A stretch of DNA of 64,000 nt, from contig NZ_FNSF01000001.1 in NCBI RefSeq assembly GCF_900105455.1, forward strand, positions 749,001 to 813,000, written 5' to 3'. Within the stretch, counting starts at the first letter, position 1; each line of letters begins with the position of its first letter. Both the position numbers and the translations under genes were made by a program. This document shows positions 1 through 9,199 of the stretch, in pieces. This stretch comes from Tenacibaculum sp. MAR_2009_124 (GTDB lineage: Bacteria; Bacteroidota; Bacteroidia; Flavobacteriales; Flavobacteriaceae). A model generated the notes under the pieces. That model was not told the origin of the DNA. It searched no databases and saw only the letters and a program-made list of their open reading frames with translations.

Positions 1-551
1 CAAATCATTTCTAAAAGGATACCTCTTTCTGCAACTAGATCTTTATTGATTAGTAAAAAGTATAGTATTTTCGATTCCATATTGGTAAGTTGAATAAATT
101 TGGTTAAGCCGAAAAAAGTGAGTGTTTGATTGTTGTAATCGAATTGATATTTACCAATATGATAAAGTTTTGTTTGATGATTTAAGGAGTTTCTTTTTAA
201 TAGGTTATTAATTCTTAGCTCCAACTCTTCAAAAACAAATGGTTTAGTAACATAATCGTCAGCTCCATGTTTAAGCCCGTATATAATATCACTTTTTAAT
301 TTACGAGCGGTAAGCATGATTATAGGAGTGTGAATGTTTAATTTTCTAATTTTTTTTAGCAAATCGAACCCGCTTAAATTTGGTAACATTACATCTAAAA
401 CGCAAAGATTGGGAGATTCACTTAAAAACAAATCTATTCCCTTTTCACCATTATGAGCTTTTAAAACTTCATAGCGTTTATTCTCGAGTAATTCAGATAA
501 TAATCGAAGGAGGTTTTGTTCATCTTCAACTAATAAAATTTTAGTTTTCAT
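1..551 (-). CDS. OmpR-family response regulator, C-terminus cut by window edge
   Basis: DNA-binding response regulator that would be phosphorylated by the adjacent kinase. The start is the ATG at 549-551; about 183 codons are visible before the window ends. The receiver domain is clear: acidic residues near D10/E11, phospho-acceptor D53 in VLDVMLP, T81 and K103 (VTKPF). A winged-helix (Trans_reg_C) domain begins after about residue 125 and is truncated. The start overlaps the last 11 bases of the kinase gene, which indicates translational coupling with the kinase transcribed first. Family call is firm; the target genes cannot be told. Confidence 0.93.
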   Translation of the reverse strand, partial: MKTKILLVEDEQNLLRLLSELLENKRYEVLKAHNGEKGIDLFLSESPNLCVLDVMLPNLSGFDLLKKIRKLNIHTPIIMLTARKLKSDIIYGLKHGADDYVTKPFVFEELELRINNLLKRNSLNHQTKLYHIGKYQFDYNNQTLTFFGLTKFIQLTNMESKILYFLLINKDLVAERGILLEMI

Positions 552-1830
552 AAGGGCACTTAATTAAGAATTCAACTCCAGTATCAATACCATCTAAAAT
601 GGTAATACTTCCTTTCGCTTTTTTTACAATTTCATGAACATAGCTTAGCCCAATTCCATGATTTTTGAAATTATTGTTGTTTCCAGGAACTTTAAAAAAG
701 GGTTCAAAAACTTTTGTTCTGAATTCTTTCGCTATACCAACACCATTATCTTTAATAGAAACTGTTATATATAAATTTGAAATTGATGTTTTAATTACTA
801 TTTTTCTTGGTGCACAAGAGTTCTTTATTGCATTATTTAACAGGTTATCAATTAGGTCAAAGAACAATTCCTGTGGTAATTTAATTTTAGGTGAAGGTTT
901 ATATAGATCTACTTTTAAAATATCTGTATGTTCTATAAAAGAGTTATAATTAGAGATTACCTGTTCAATGGTTTCGTTTATATTCGTTAAATTCAAAGTG
1001 GGAGGTTGATTCTGTATTTCGGCTAAATTTAAAATTCTATCTGTTAGTTTATTTAGTTTTGTTATTTCATCTCTACCTATGGTTAAATATTCTTCTATTT
1101 TTTCGGGAGATCGAATATGAAGTTGTATTTTTTTTAAGACCAAGGAAGATATGGTTATAGGTGTTTGGAGTTGGTGGGTTAGATTGTTTATGAAGTTGTT
1201 TTTGTGATTTAACAACATTTTCTCGGTCCAAAGGTTTTTGATAAGAATAAAACAACTGAACATTAAAATTATCACATAAAAAAAGGACGAGAATATTGCA
1301 AATTTCAGATTATCAAATAGAATATTCTTTACATCAAAATTAATTCCGACCATCGTGGAAGAAAAAACTAGAATTAAATTATGATCATTTTTTAAAAGAG
1401 AGAAATCTTTATGATCGTAGCCATTTACAAAGGTTATATTTCGTTTTAGGTTAGATTTATCGACATTTTTGGAAATAATTGTTTTAATAGTTTCCTTATC
1501 AATTTTTTTTAAGATACTTAGTTCTTCGGAAGGGAGAGAGTCTGTAGGGTTAATATTATCTTCAAGAAACAAATCTACATCGTGTTCAATAAGCTTATCT
1601 CTTGAACTTTTTAATACAATGAAATCAGGGCCTGTATATATTTTATTATTCTTTAATAAAGAAAGACTAACGTTCATTAAAAACAATTCTTCTACTCTCT
1701 CCAATTCTTGTTGATAACTCTTTTGTATAAACGAAAATTGAAAGTATAAAGTAAAGACATTCGCTAATATCAGTAGAGCGATTAAACCAATAAATGAATA
1801 ACGTTTTTTATTTATTACAGAAACAATCAT
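541..1830 (-). CDS. Membrane sensor histidine kinase, HisKA/HATPase_c
   Basis: Sensor kinase of a two-component system, 429 aa. Transmembrane segments lie at about residues 12-33 and 176-199 and enclose a roughly 140-residue periplasmic sensor region with no recognised fold. The H-box is NLTHQLQTPI with phospho-acceptor H219. The ATPase domain has the N-box near N329-N333, a G1 motif DNGVGIA at 361-367 and a G2 motif HGIGLSY at 391-397. The residue after the histidine is Gln (HQLQT) where most HisKA proteins have Glu or Asp. The gene precedes and overlaps the response regulator by 11 bases, so the two form one transcription unit. Confidence 0.93.
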   Translation of the reverse strand: MIVSVINKKRYSFIGLIALLILANVFTLYFQFSFIQKSYQQELERVEELFLMNVSLSLLKNNKIYTGPDFIVLKSSRDKLIEHDVDLFLEDNINPTDSLPSEELSILKKIDKETIKTIISKNVDKSNLKRNITFVNGYDHKDFSLLKNDHNLILVFSSTMVGINFDVKNILFDNLKFAIFSSFFYVIILMFSCFILIKNLWTEKMLLNHKNNFINNLTHQLQTPITISSLVLKKIQLHIRSPEKIEEYLTIGRDEITKLNKLTDRILNLAEIQNQPPTLNLTNINETIEQVISNYNSFIEHTDILKVDLYKPSPKIKLPQELFFDLIDNLLNNAIKNSCAPRKIVIKTSISNLYITVSIKDNGVGIAKEFRTKVFEPFFKVPGNNNNFKNHGIGLSYVHEIVKKAKGSITILDGIDTGVEFLIKCPYEN

Positions 1831-2000
1831 TGTATACTACAAAGTTTAGAGAAACTACATTTAGCACTAATCAAATGTAGTTTTTTTTATTGGCTTTACT
1901 TGTCATATAATCAACAGTTTACAAAACTTTACATAGCTTAACAATAATACATATAGGACTTCATTTAATTTGTTCATGTAATGTTCAAACCCAATTTTGC

Positions 2001-2435
2001 ATGTATTTAAATTTAAAAATGACATCTATTTTAATGGTTATCACTTTTTGTTATTCCTGTTCCTTACAAAATAAATTTCTACCTATTCATGTAGAAAAAA
2101 AAGAATGTCTTTATGGTTGTCAGGCATATTCTGTAAGAATATCAAATGATAAAAAACTTGAGTTTGAAGGAAAGAAAAACACGGTTCTTATCGGGAAGTT
2201 CTCTGTTGTATTGAGTAAGAGTGAACATATGAGTTTACTTGCCCAGTACGAAAAGATAGATTATTCAAAAAAGAACACATCTGAAGAGAGGTATATCTAT
2301 GATTTACAAGTAACAGAAATACGTGACAATCGGAATTTTTATTCTTTTCAAAAAAAAGATATAGATAATATGGAGGTCGCTAAGTTCATCGTATTACTAG
2401 AAGAAATTTTAAAAAACAAAAAGGTGATTAATTAA
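2001..2435 (+). CDS. Small DUF6438-like lipoprotein
   Basis: Probable lipoprotein of 144 aa with unknown role. The first 20 residues form a short signal peptide ending at a lipobox-like FCYSC (Cys20). The segment KECLYGCQAYSVRI (C36, C40), followed by a LEFEGKKN-like turn, resembles the cysteine-containing DUF6438 domain of Bacteroidota lipoproteins; this is family recall, not a search. An in-frame ATG at 2019 is possible, but the first ATG keeps the basic residue of the signal peptide. Only 12 bases separate it from the downstream metallopeptidase gene, so the two are probably co-transcribed. Confidence 0.72.
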   Translation: MYLNLKMTSILMVITFCYSCSLQNKFLPIHVEKKECLYGCQAYSVRISNDKKLEFEGKKNTVLIGKFSVVLSKSEHMSLLAQYEKIDYSKKNTSEERYIYDLQVTEIRDNRNFYSFQKKDIDNMEVAKFIVLLEEILKNKKVIN

Positions 2436-2447
2436 ATTATAAAAAAA

Positions 2448-3815
2448 ATGAAACAGTTATTTAATGTACGAGGAAGTGTTAGAAAACAATTAACTTGGGG
2501 AGTGTTGTTACTAATACCTCTTTTGTTTTCAAAATGTAATAAAGATGAACCGATAAAACCAACGGAACCTCAGAATTTGGAATCGGAGTTAAGAGTTGAG
2601 GCTCCAAGTGTTACTGGGGAAGAAGGCGGATATGTGATTTTAGATTTAATTTTAGAATCTAAATTGTCAAAAGACTTAATATTAAAAGGTGAATTTGATA
2701 AAACAGGATTGGTAAATCCATTAGATGACTCGGAATATGGAAATGATTTTGAGTATAGTAATGATGGAGTCAATTGGAGTAAAGAAGCAAGTGCTGATGA
2801 AATTCGATTCAAAAAAAACAATCATTTATTAAAAGTACGCATTAAAATAAACGAAGATGCTACGCCAGAGGCAGTGGAAGAGTTAAATTTGAAGTTAACT
2901 ATTAAAAACAATAGTGAGTTTACCATTACCAATAAATTACCTTCTGAGATCAAGCTGGAAGTATTATATAATGATGCGGATGAGTATTTAGATTCGGGTT
3001 TAATTGATGTGGCATTTGAAAATAATTACAGTACATATAAATTGGCAATTGTTAAAAGAGTTACACAGAAAACTAAAAAATATATCAATCCAGACATATA
3101 TACCCCAGCTATTGAAGCGGCAAAGAAAGCTTATGAACTTCTACCATCAACCATTAAAGTAGGAAAATTGATATTTGATGCAAATGGTCAGGGAGGTGTT
3201 GTTTATCCTACAGATGGACCTAAAAATGAAATTTGGAATATGGGTATTAGCCTCGATTTGGCATATATAAATGATCAAGGGCAATCAACGGATAACTTTA
3301 ACGAAATTGGACTCTATGGTTATATTTTTACGCATGAAATGGGACATTTATTTACTTTACATAGAGGGGAAATAGATGAGACAAGCACAAATTGTGCAAA
3401 TTATAGTAATCAAGAGGGATGTACGAAAGTAAACTCTGCAATTAATGAATTCAATGAAGGTTATTATAAAGATGATCCTACATTAAATGAGCCTACACAC
3501 GTAAGTGATTATGCAAAAGGTAGGTTAGAGGAGGATATAGCCGAGTGTTTTGCTCATGGAATTGCTCAAGCAACAATTCCAACAGCTACTAATATAAGCT
3601 CAGGAGCTTTACAAAAATTAAATTTTATTAAAGGAAGAGACTTTTTTCAATACAAATCAAAGTTAAAAGAAATATTTGGAAAAATTATTTTTCCTCCTGG
3701 TCAAAACGATGTAATGTCTAGATATAGTTATAAAAATGAAAAAGGAGAAATAATACCATGTACAGATTATATTGAAATAAAAAAAGCGCAAAAAAGAATG
3801 AATTCTAAAAGGTAA
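2448..3815 (+). CDS. Lipoprotein with Calx-beta-like region and HExxH zincin domain
   Basis: Predicted zinc metallopeptidase anchored as a lipoprotein, 455 aa. A signal peptide ends at a lipobox near LLFSKC (Cys30). Residues about 50-175 are beta-rich and resemble a Calx-beta/Ig-like region. The C-terminal half has the zinc motif HEMGH (296-300) and, about 60 residues later, EEDIAE (361-366), a plausible glutamate third ligand as in gluzincins. I cannot place it in a named peptidase family. It follows the DUF6438-like lipoprotein gene by 12 bases. The peptidase call rests on the HExxH motif and its spacing; substrate unknown. Confidence 0.72.
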   Translation: MKQLFNVRGSVRKQLTWGVLLLIPLLFSKCNKDEPIKPTEPQNLESELRVEAPSVTGEEGGYVILDLILESKLSKDLILKGEFDKTGLVNPLDDSEYGNDFEYSNDGVNWSKEASADEIRFKKNNHLLKVRIKINEDATPEAVEELNLKLTIKNNSEFTITNKLPSEIKLEVLYNDADEYLDSGLIDVAFENNYSTYKLAIVKRVTQKTKKYINPDIYTPAIEAAKKAYELLPSTIKVGKLIFDANGQGGVVYPTDGPKNEIWNMGISLDLAYINDQGQSTDNFNEIGLYGYIFTHEMGHLFTLHRGEIDETSTNCANYSNQEGCTKVNSAINEFNEGYYKDDPTLNEPTHVSDYAKGRLEEDIAECFAHGIAQATIPTATNISSGALQKLNFIKGRDFFQYKSKLKEIFGKIIFPPGQNDVMSRYSYKNEKGEIIPCTDYIEIKKAQKRMNSKR

Positions 3816-3999
3816 AGGTTAAGTAGCTCTTATTTTTAATAGAGAAATAGGGGTCTGAAGGGGGTAGTTTTAAATTATCTCCTTTCTTTTTTTATGAGAA
3901 ATAATGTTTATAGTTTGTATTCATTGTAAATAATAAAAAGAATTCTTTGTTATTTTGAAAGAAATATAATATTCGTATTTTTAGAGAAAATGGAAATAC

Positions 4000-4842
4000 A
4001 TGGAAGCGATTATTAATTATTTTGAGAACATTCCTCCTGCGCATAGGAGTATGATTTTGATAGGAGGTATTACTTTTTTTTGGCTTTTAGAGAGTGCTCT
4101 ACCTTTGTTTAGTTTTAAGTATAATAAATGGAAACATGCATTTCCGAATCTGTTTTTTACGGGAACAACTATTATCATTAATTTTCTTTTGGCTTTTCTT
4201 CTATTGAAAACGTCTGATTGGGTTGTTGCTAGTGATTTCGGATTGATTAATTGGTTACCAGAAATGCCTTTGTGGTTATATGTTATTTTAGGAGTGCTTT
4301 TTTTAGACTTTTTTGGAGCTTATTTGGCGCATTTAGTGGAACACAAGGTAATTCTCTTATGGATGGTACATTTGGTGCATCATACTGATCATAAGGTTGA
4401 TACTACTACGGCCAACAGACATCACCCAATTGAAAGCATCATTCGTTTTTCTTTTACTTTACTAGGAGTGTTTTTAGTAGGAACTCCTATTGGAATTGTA
4501 ATGTTATATCAGTCAATGTCGTTGATTTTTACTCAATTGACTCATGCCAATATAAAAATACCAAAAAAAATAGATAAAGTGATGAGCTATGTTATTGTGT
4601 CGCCCGATATGCACAAAGTACATCATCATAACTTATTGCCTTATACTGATAGTAATTATGGAAATATTTTTTCTATTTGGGATCGACTTTTTGGTACTTA
4701 TATGGAATTAGATAGAGAAAAGATAGTGTATGGTGTTGATACTTTTCCAGATGAAGTGAAAAATTCCAGTTTGCTTGCACTATTGCAACAACCTTTTCAA
4801 GGATATAGAAAACCTACGAACTTAGAAGAAATAAAGAAATAA
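4000..4842 (+). CDS. Sterol desaturase / fatty acid hydroxylase family protein
   Basis: Integral-membrane di-iron oxygenase, 280 aa, of the fatty-acid-hydroxylase superfamily, which hydroxylates or desaturates lipids. Transmembrane segments occur near 18-35, 50-70, 92-115 and 150-172. The conserved histidine boxes are complete: H111xxxH115, H124xxxH128 (HLVHH), RHHP at 140-143, and H205xxHHH near 205-210. It lies alone on the plus strand, convergent with the next gene. The lipid substrate cannot be inferred; Flavobacteriaceae homologues are mostly uncharacterised. Confidence 0.88.
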   Translation: MEAIINYFENIPPAHRSMILIGGITFFWLLESALPLFSFKYNKWKHAFPNLFFTGTTIIINFLLAFLLLKTSDWVVASDFGLINWLPEMPLWLYVILGVLFLDFFGAYLAHLVEHKVILLWMVHLVHHTDHKVDTTTANRHHPIESIIRFSFTLLGVFLVGTPIGIVMLYQSMSLIFTQLTHANIKIPKKIDKVMSYVIVSPDMHKVHHHNLLPYTDSNYGNIFSIWDRLFGTYMELDREKIVYGVDTFPDEVKNSSLLALLQQPFQGYRKPTNLEEIKK

Positions 4843-4845
4843 TAG

Positions 4846-5433
4846 CTACACAGCTTTAGAGTTCAACTTGTCAATTAAATATAAAATTTGTGTACCTCTA
4901 GCCTTCGTTCCTTTACTTTCATGAATAATTTTAGAAGTAATCAGATGTTTTAATTCTGGATGTACCCAATCTTTTTCTTTACCGAATAAAAACAGGGCAT
5001 TCATCGTGTAAGCTCTTACCGCTATTTTTTGGTCGCTAATAAGCCAATCAAACCCTGTTTCAATAATCAAGTTAATATGACTTTCTTTTAAAGAAGTTTT
5101 AGTGTTATTGTCGTTTTTTGAATCATAAGCCATTGCCAATCTTTCACATACTTTTGCACAAGGCCTAATCGCACTATCAAATTTTAATGTACTAATGCTT
5201 TTAGTGAAGATGTCAAGGTGAGGAAGAATATAATCGATGCCATGATGTGTACATATCCATTCTAAAATCCATGCGGCTTTTATAGATAATTTATTCTCTA
5301 CCTGAAAAACAAAATTTACTAATTCTTTGAATAAAGTTTCATCATTTAATACAATATTTGCGGCTTTCGTACGATTAACTTTTGAAGCATTTACTACATC
5401 ATTTAATATAGAAATTAAAGAATCCGATTTCAT
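4846..5433 (-). CDS. Conserved HEAT-like helical protein
   Basis: Conserved alpha-helical protein of 195 aa, function unknown. Regularly spaced helices with SIKAAWILEWIC, DSAIRPCAKVCERLA and DQKIAVRAYTMNALF segments look like degenerate HEAT/ARM repeats. From memory, homologues in Flavobacteriaceae are often labelled adenylosuccinate lyase, probably because they sit near purB, but the protein is less than half the length of PurB and lacks its SSxMPxKxN signature, so that label should not be used. It is convergent with the hydroxylase gene (3 bases between stops) and divergent from the MORN-repeat gene. Confidence 0.8.
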   Translation of the reverse strand: MKSDSLISILNDVVNASKVNRTKAANIVLNDETLFKELVNFVFQVENKLSIKAAWILEWICTHHGIDYILPHLDIFTKSISTLKFDSAIRPCAKVCERLAMAYDSKNDNNTKTSLKESHINLIIETGFDWLISDQKIAVRAYTMNALFLFGKEKDWVHPELKHLITSKIIHESKGTKARGTQILYLIDKLNSKAV

Positions 5434-5479
5434 ATTGGTATAGTTTATGTAACTTTGAATATGTTTAAAGAATAACAGG

Positions 5480-6175
5480 ATGATAAAGATAAACAGGATA
5501 TTTTCAATATCACTTTTATTACTACTATTTTTAGGGAATTTTACTTTTGGACAAAAAAATAATCAGTTTGACAAAAACGGTAAAAGGACTGGTATATGGA
5601 AAAAGAATTATGAAAATGGTAATATCAGATACCAGGGGCAATTTGTAGGAGGGAAGGAAATAGGTGTTTTTAAGTTCTATGAAGTAACATCACCAACTCA
5701 GCCAACTATTATTAAAGAGTTTTCAAGGTCTAATGACACGGCAAGAGTGAAGTTTTATACTCCTAGTAGTACATTAAAATCTAAAGGGAAAATGCTTAGG
5801 AGGCATAGGATAGGGAAGTGGTTGTATTATTTTCCAAATGGAGACATAATGTCGGAGGAAAACTACACCAATGGAGAACTTCATGGAGCGCTTAAAAATT
5901 ATTATCCTAATGGAAAACTTACTGAGGAAACACATTACAGTAATGGTAAGAAGCATGGTACATCTAAAGTTTTTACGGAGTCTGGTATTCTTTTAGAAGA
6001 AGTGAGTTATGAAAATGGAAAACTCAATGGTGAAGGAAAGTACTATGATTTAAAAGGAGCTTTAAAGGAAAAAGGGATGTATAAGGATGGAAAACGCCAT
6101 GGTAAATGGGAGTTTTATATTGATGGACAGGTTTCAAAAAAGAAAAAAGAGAAATTGTCTGAATTTAAAGAATAG
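5480..6175 (+). CDS. Exported MORN-repeat protein
   Basis: Secreted repeat protein, 231 aa. The N-terminal signal peptide ends around NFTFGQ (residue 25). The rest is a series of MORN_2-type repeats of about 23 residues, each with a YxNGxxxxxxxYxxGKxxGxxxxY pattern (for example NYTNGELHG, HYSNGKKHG, SYENGKLNG). In databases such proteins are often called YwqK-like antitoxins, but the signal peptide and lack of a toxin gene nearby argue against that role here. It sits upstream of mnmA, separated by about 80 bases that contain a promoter-like element. Confidence 0.85.
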   Translation: MIKINRIFSISLLLLLFLGNFTFGQKNNQFDKNGKRTGIWKKNYENGNIRYQGQFVGGKEIGVFKFYEVTSPTQPTIIKEFSRSNDTARVKFYTPSSTLKSKGKMLRRHRIGKWLYYFPNGDIMSEENYTNGELHGALKNYYPNGKLTEETHYSNGKKHGTSKVFTESGILLEEVSYENGKLNGEGKYYDLKGALKEKGMYKDGKRHGKWEFYIDGQVSKKKKEKLSEFKE

Positions 6176-6230
6176 GATTTACTTATTAAACCATTGCTAT
6201 TTACAATACTTTAAAACGAAAACAAATTCG

Positions 6231-6238
6231 TAAATTTG
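6231..6238 (+). promoter_or_regulatory. Putative -7 element upstream of mnmA
   Basis: TAAATTTG matches the Bacteroidota -7 consensus TAnnTTTG and lies about 20 bases before the mnmA start codon. No convincing TTG -33 element is seen at the usual distance, so this is a motif match only. Confidence 0.4.
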
Positions 6239-6257
6239 TCGCCTTAAAACGAAACTA

Positions 6258-7445
6258 ATGAAAAGAGTAGTCGTAGGACTTTCAGGTGGAGTAGACAGTA
6301 GTGTAACAGCTCATCTTCTAAAGGAACAAGGATATGAAGTTATTGGGTTATTCATGAAAAATTGGCATGACGATGCAGTAACTATTTCAGATGAATGCCC
6401 ATGGTTAGAAGATAGCAATGATGCTATGATTGTGGCAGATAAATTAGGTATTCCGTTTCAAACAGTAGATTTAAGCGAGCAATATAAGGAACGTATTGTG
6501 GATTATATGTTTGCTGAATATGAAAAAGGGCGTACTCCTAATCCTGATGTGTTATGTAATCGTGAAATAAAGTTTGATGTTTTTATGGATATAGCTTTAA
6601 GTTTAGGAGCTGATTATGTGGCTACCGGACACTATTGCAGGAAAGACGAAGACATAATAGAAGGAAAACCAGTTTATAAATTATTGGCTGGAAAAGATAG
6701 CAATAAAGACCAGTCGTATTTTTTATGTCAACTATCTCAAAAACAATTAGCGAAAGCGTTGTTCCCAATAGGTGAATTAACAAAGCCTGAAGTGAGAGAG
6801 ATTGCGAAAGAAGCAGATTTAATAACGGCCGATAAAAAGGATTCTCAAGGATTATGTTTTATAGGAAAAGTAAGGTTACCTGATTTTTTGCAGCAAAAGT
6901 TACAGCCAAAAGATGGCGAAATCGTTCAGATACCTGATACTTTTAGTCAATTTAATCGTGTGACTCCTGATTTTGCTAGTAAAGAGGAGGAATTGGCTTA
7001 CTTTTCGGAAAAGTATAAGTATGTAAAGGAAAATGGAAAAGTTGTAGGAAAACATCAAGGCGCTCATTATTTTACGAAAGGACAGAGAAAAGGTTTAGCT
7101 GTAGGAGGAACTAAAGAGCCTTTATTTGTAATAGAAACCGATGTTGAAGAAAATATAATTTATACAGGAGAGGGGAAAAAGCATAAAGGATTATACCGAA
7201 ATGTACTATTCGTGTCTAATGATGAACTACACTGGATTCGTGAAGATTTAGCCTTAAATATTGAAGAAACAATGGAGGTAGAGGCTCGTATTAGATATAG
7301 ACAACAATTGGAAAGAGCAATACTTCATAAAGTTGATAATGGTTTATATGTAGAGTTTGATAATGCACAATCCGCTATTCAAGAAGGTCAATTCGTTGCT
7401 TGGTATAAAAATGAAGAGTTATTAGGTTCTGGAGTAATTAGTTAG
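6258..7445 (+). CDS. mnmA: tRNA-specific 2-thiouridylase MnmA
   Basis: ATP-dependent enzyme that thiolates U34 of tRNA-Lys, -Glu and -Gln in the cytoplasm. The 395-aa protein starts with the PP-loop SGGVDSS at 9-15. Catalytic cysteines are present: C100 in [11 protein letters not shown] and C200 in [10 protein letters not shown]. The GHYCR segment and the C-terminal beta-barrel ([22 protein letters not shown]) are typical. A region near 225-260 is somewhat extended compared with proteobacterial MnmA, as is common in Bacteroidota. The subtilase gene follows after 44 bases. Confidence 0.97.
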   Translation: MKRVVVGLSGGVDSSVTAHLLKEQGYEVIGLFMKNWHDDAVTISDECPWLEDSNDAMIVADKLGIPFQTVDLSEQYKERIVDYMFAEYEKGRTPNPDVLCNREIKFDVFMDIALSLGADYVATGHYCRKDEDIIEGKPVYKLLAGKDSNKDQSYFLCQLSQKQLAKALFPIGELTKPEVREIAKEADLITADKKDSQGLCFIGKVRLPDFLQQKLQPKDGEIVQIPDTFSQFNRVTPDFASKEEELAYFSEKYKYVKENGKVVGKHQGAHYFTKGQRKGLAVGGTKEPLFVIETDVEENIIYTGEGKKHKGLYRNVLFVSNDELHWIREDLALNIEETMEVEARIRYRQQLERAILHKVDNGLYVEFDNAQSAIQEGQFVAWYKNEELLGSGVIS

Positions 7446-7489
7446 TTAATTATTTAAAAATAAAATAGAAAAGTAGTAATTTAGTTGGC

Positions 7490-9106
7490 ATGAGAAAATT
7501 ACTACTTTTTTTAACTATTTCCCTTCTGAGTAATTATACATTCTCTCAGACAGAAGATGCTTGGGTATTTTTCAAAGATAAGCCCGAAGCAAGCACATAT
7601 TTGTCCAATCCTACTTCAATGTTAACTCAGCGTTCTATTGATAGAAGAACTCGCTTAAACATTGCTTTAGATACAAAAGATGTTCCTATTCATTCCAGTT
7701 ATTACGATCAAGTCAAAAATACTTCAGGTATTACAGTTATGGCGAAATCGAAATGGTTAAATGCTATTCATGTTAGGGGAACTCAAACTATAATCGATGG
7801 TTTATCAACATCGTTTAGTTTTATAGAAAAGATTGAATTTGCGAACAAATCGTTAAACAGATCTGCTAATGTTTCTAGTGAAACTAAAGAAAGTAACCAC
7901 GTAAACAAGTTTGAAGGATTACATACTGATTTTGATTACGGCGTTGCAAATACACAAGTAACAATGATAAAAGCGGATTATTTACATCAACAAGGTTTTA
8001 CAGGTGAAGGAATCCATATGGCAGTTATTGATGCTGGTTTTCCCAATGTTCAATCGTTAAGCGCTTTTCAAAGATTAAGAGATAATAATAAAATATTAGG
8101 CGGATATGATTTTGTAAATAGAAGCTCTAATTTTTATACAGGACATAATCATGGAACGCATGTGCTATCTGACATTGCAGGATATATAGAAAATCAATTC
8201 GTAGGAACTGCTCCTGATGCTTCATTTTATTTATTTGTTACAGAAGATACAGCTAATGAAACACCTTTAGAAGAAAGTTTATGGGTGGAAGCAGCAGAAA
8301 GAGCGGATAGTTTAGGAGTAGACGTAGTGAATACTTCATTAGGATATACCACATTCGATAATTCAAGTTATAATTATAACTATAATGATATGGATGGAGA
8401 AACGGCATTTATATCAAGAGGAGCGGAAATAGGAGCTTCTAGAGGTGTTATATTTGTTACATCAGCAGGAAATAGTGGAGCCCAGTCTTGGAGGTATGTT
8501 TCAGCTCCTGCAGATGCGGCTTCTGTTTTTACTATTGGTGCAGTAAATGCTGCTGAAAACATAGCTTCGTTTAGTTCTTACGGGCCCACGGCTGATGGTA
8601 GAGTTAAACCAGATGTATTAGCTCATGGTCAAAGTGTTTATGTAATAAACTATATTTCTGGATCTCCTTCAACAAGTAACGGAACTTCCTTTTCATCACC
8701 AGTTATGGCAGGGGCAGTGGCTTGTTTTTGGCAGGCTTTTCCTGACTTAACTCATATAGAAATCATGCAAAAGATTAGAGAATCTGCCGATCGATATACC
8801 AACCCTACAGATCAGCATGGTTATGGAGTGCCAGATTTTGAACAAGCTTATAGAACGCTATCTACCGAAAAGTTACCAAACGAAAATGAAATAACCGTTT
8901 ATCCTAATCCAGTTGAAAACACGGTGTTTATTGACAGTCAGTATGATAAGGTTAATGTTTCTATTATAAATCTATTAGGTGAATTTGTAAAGAAAGAAGA
9001 AGGTGTTTCAGAAGGTGTTAACGTGTCTAATTTATCGCAAGGAATGTATATATTGCAGATTGAAAAAGATGGTCTTTTTCAAAAGATTAAATTTCTTAAA
9101 CAATAA
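7490..9106 (+). CDS. Secreted S8 subtilase with T9SS C-terminal sorting domain
   Basis: Extracellular serine protease, 538 aa. Signal peptide 1-19 (ending NYTFSQ), then a prodomain-like region to about 160. The subtilisin triad is complete: D181 (MAVIDAG), H221 (HNHGTHV) and S400 (NGTSFSSP), with oxyanion N328 in SAGNSG. Residues about 465-538 form a type A T9SS sorting domain (ITVYPNPVENTVFI ... GMYILQI ... IKFLKQ). It should therefore be exported by Sec, passed through the T9SS and released or surface-attached. It resembles a gene family common in Flavobacteriaceae and is distinct from the lipoprotein subtilase at 12403. Confidence 0.94.
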   Translation: MRKLLLFLTISLLSNYTFSQTEDAWVFFKDKPEASTYLSNPTSMLTQRSIDRRTRLNIALDTKDVPIHSSYYDQVKNTSGITVMAKSKWLNAIHVRGTQTIIDGLSTSFSFIEKIEFANKSLNRSANVSSETKESNHVNKFEGLHTDFDYGVANTQVTMIKADYLHQQGFTGEGIHMAVIDAGFPNVQSLSAFQRLRDNNKILGGYDFVNRSSNFYTGHNHGTHVLSDIAGYIENQFVGTAPDASFYLFVTEDTANETPLEESLWVEAAERADSLGVDVVNTSLGYTTFDNSSYNYNYNDMDGETAFISRGAEIGASRGVIFVTSAGNSGAQSWRYVSAPADAASVFTIGAVNAAENIASFSSYGPTADGRVKPDVLAHGQSVYVINYISGSPSTSNGTSFSSPVMAGAVACFWQAFPDLTHIEIMQKIRESADRYTNPTDQHGYGVPDFEQAYRTLSTEKLPNENEITVYPNPVENTVFIDSQYDKVNVSIINLLGEFVKKEEGVSEGVNVSNLSQGMYILQIEKDGLFQKIKFLKQ

Positions 9107-9199
9107 CTCGTTAAATATATTTTGATTAAGACGAATAATTAAGCGTAAACTTTATGAAATTGGATAGGCTTTAATTCGTCGTATCTACTATTGAATATA

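Noticed and set aside
665..949. Plus-strand frame opposite the histidine kinase
   Set aside because: It is a shadow of the kinase coding frame; no start context or recognisable domain.
3816..3999. Possible terminator after the metallopeptidase gene
   Set aside because: Only weak G/T-rich pairing was found and no clean stem-loop.
4846..5433. Adenylosuccinate lyase label
   Set aside because: The protein is 195 aa with HEAT-like helices and lacks PurB signatures.
9131..9181. Inverted repeat GACGAA...TTCGTC after the subtilase gene
   Set aside because: Imperfect, widely spaced and without a T-run; not a credible terminator or operator.
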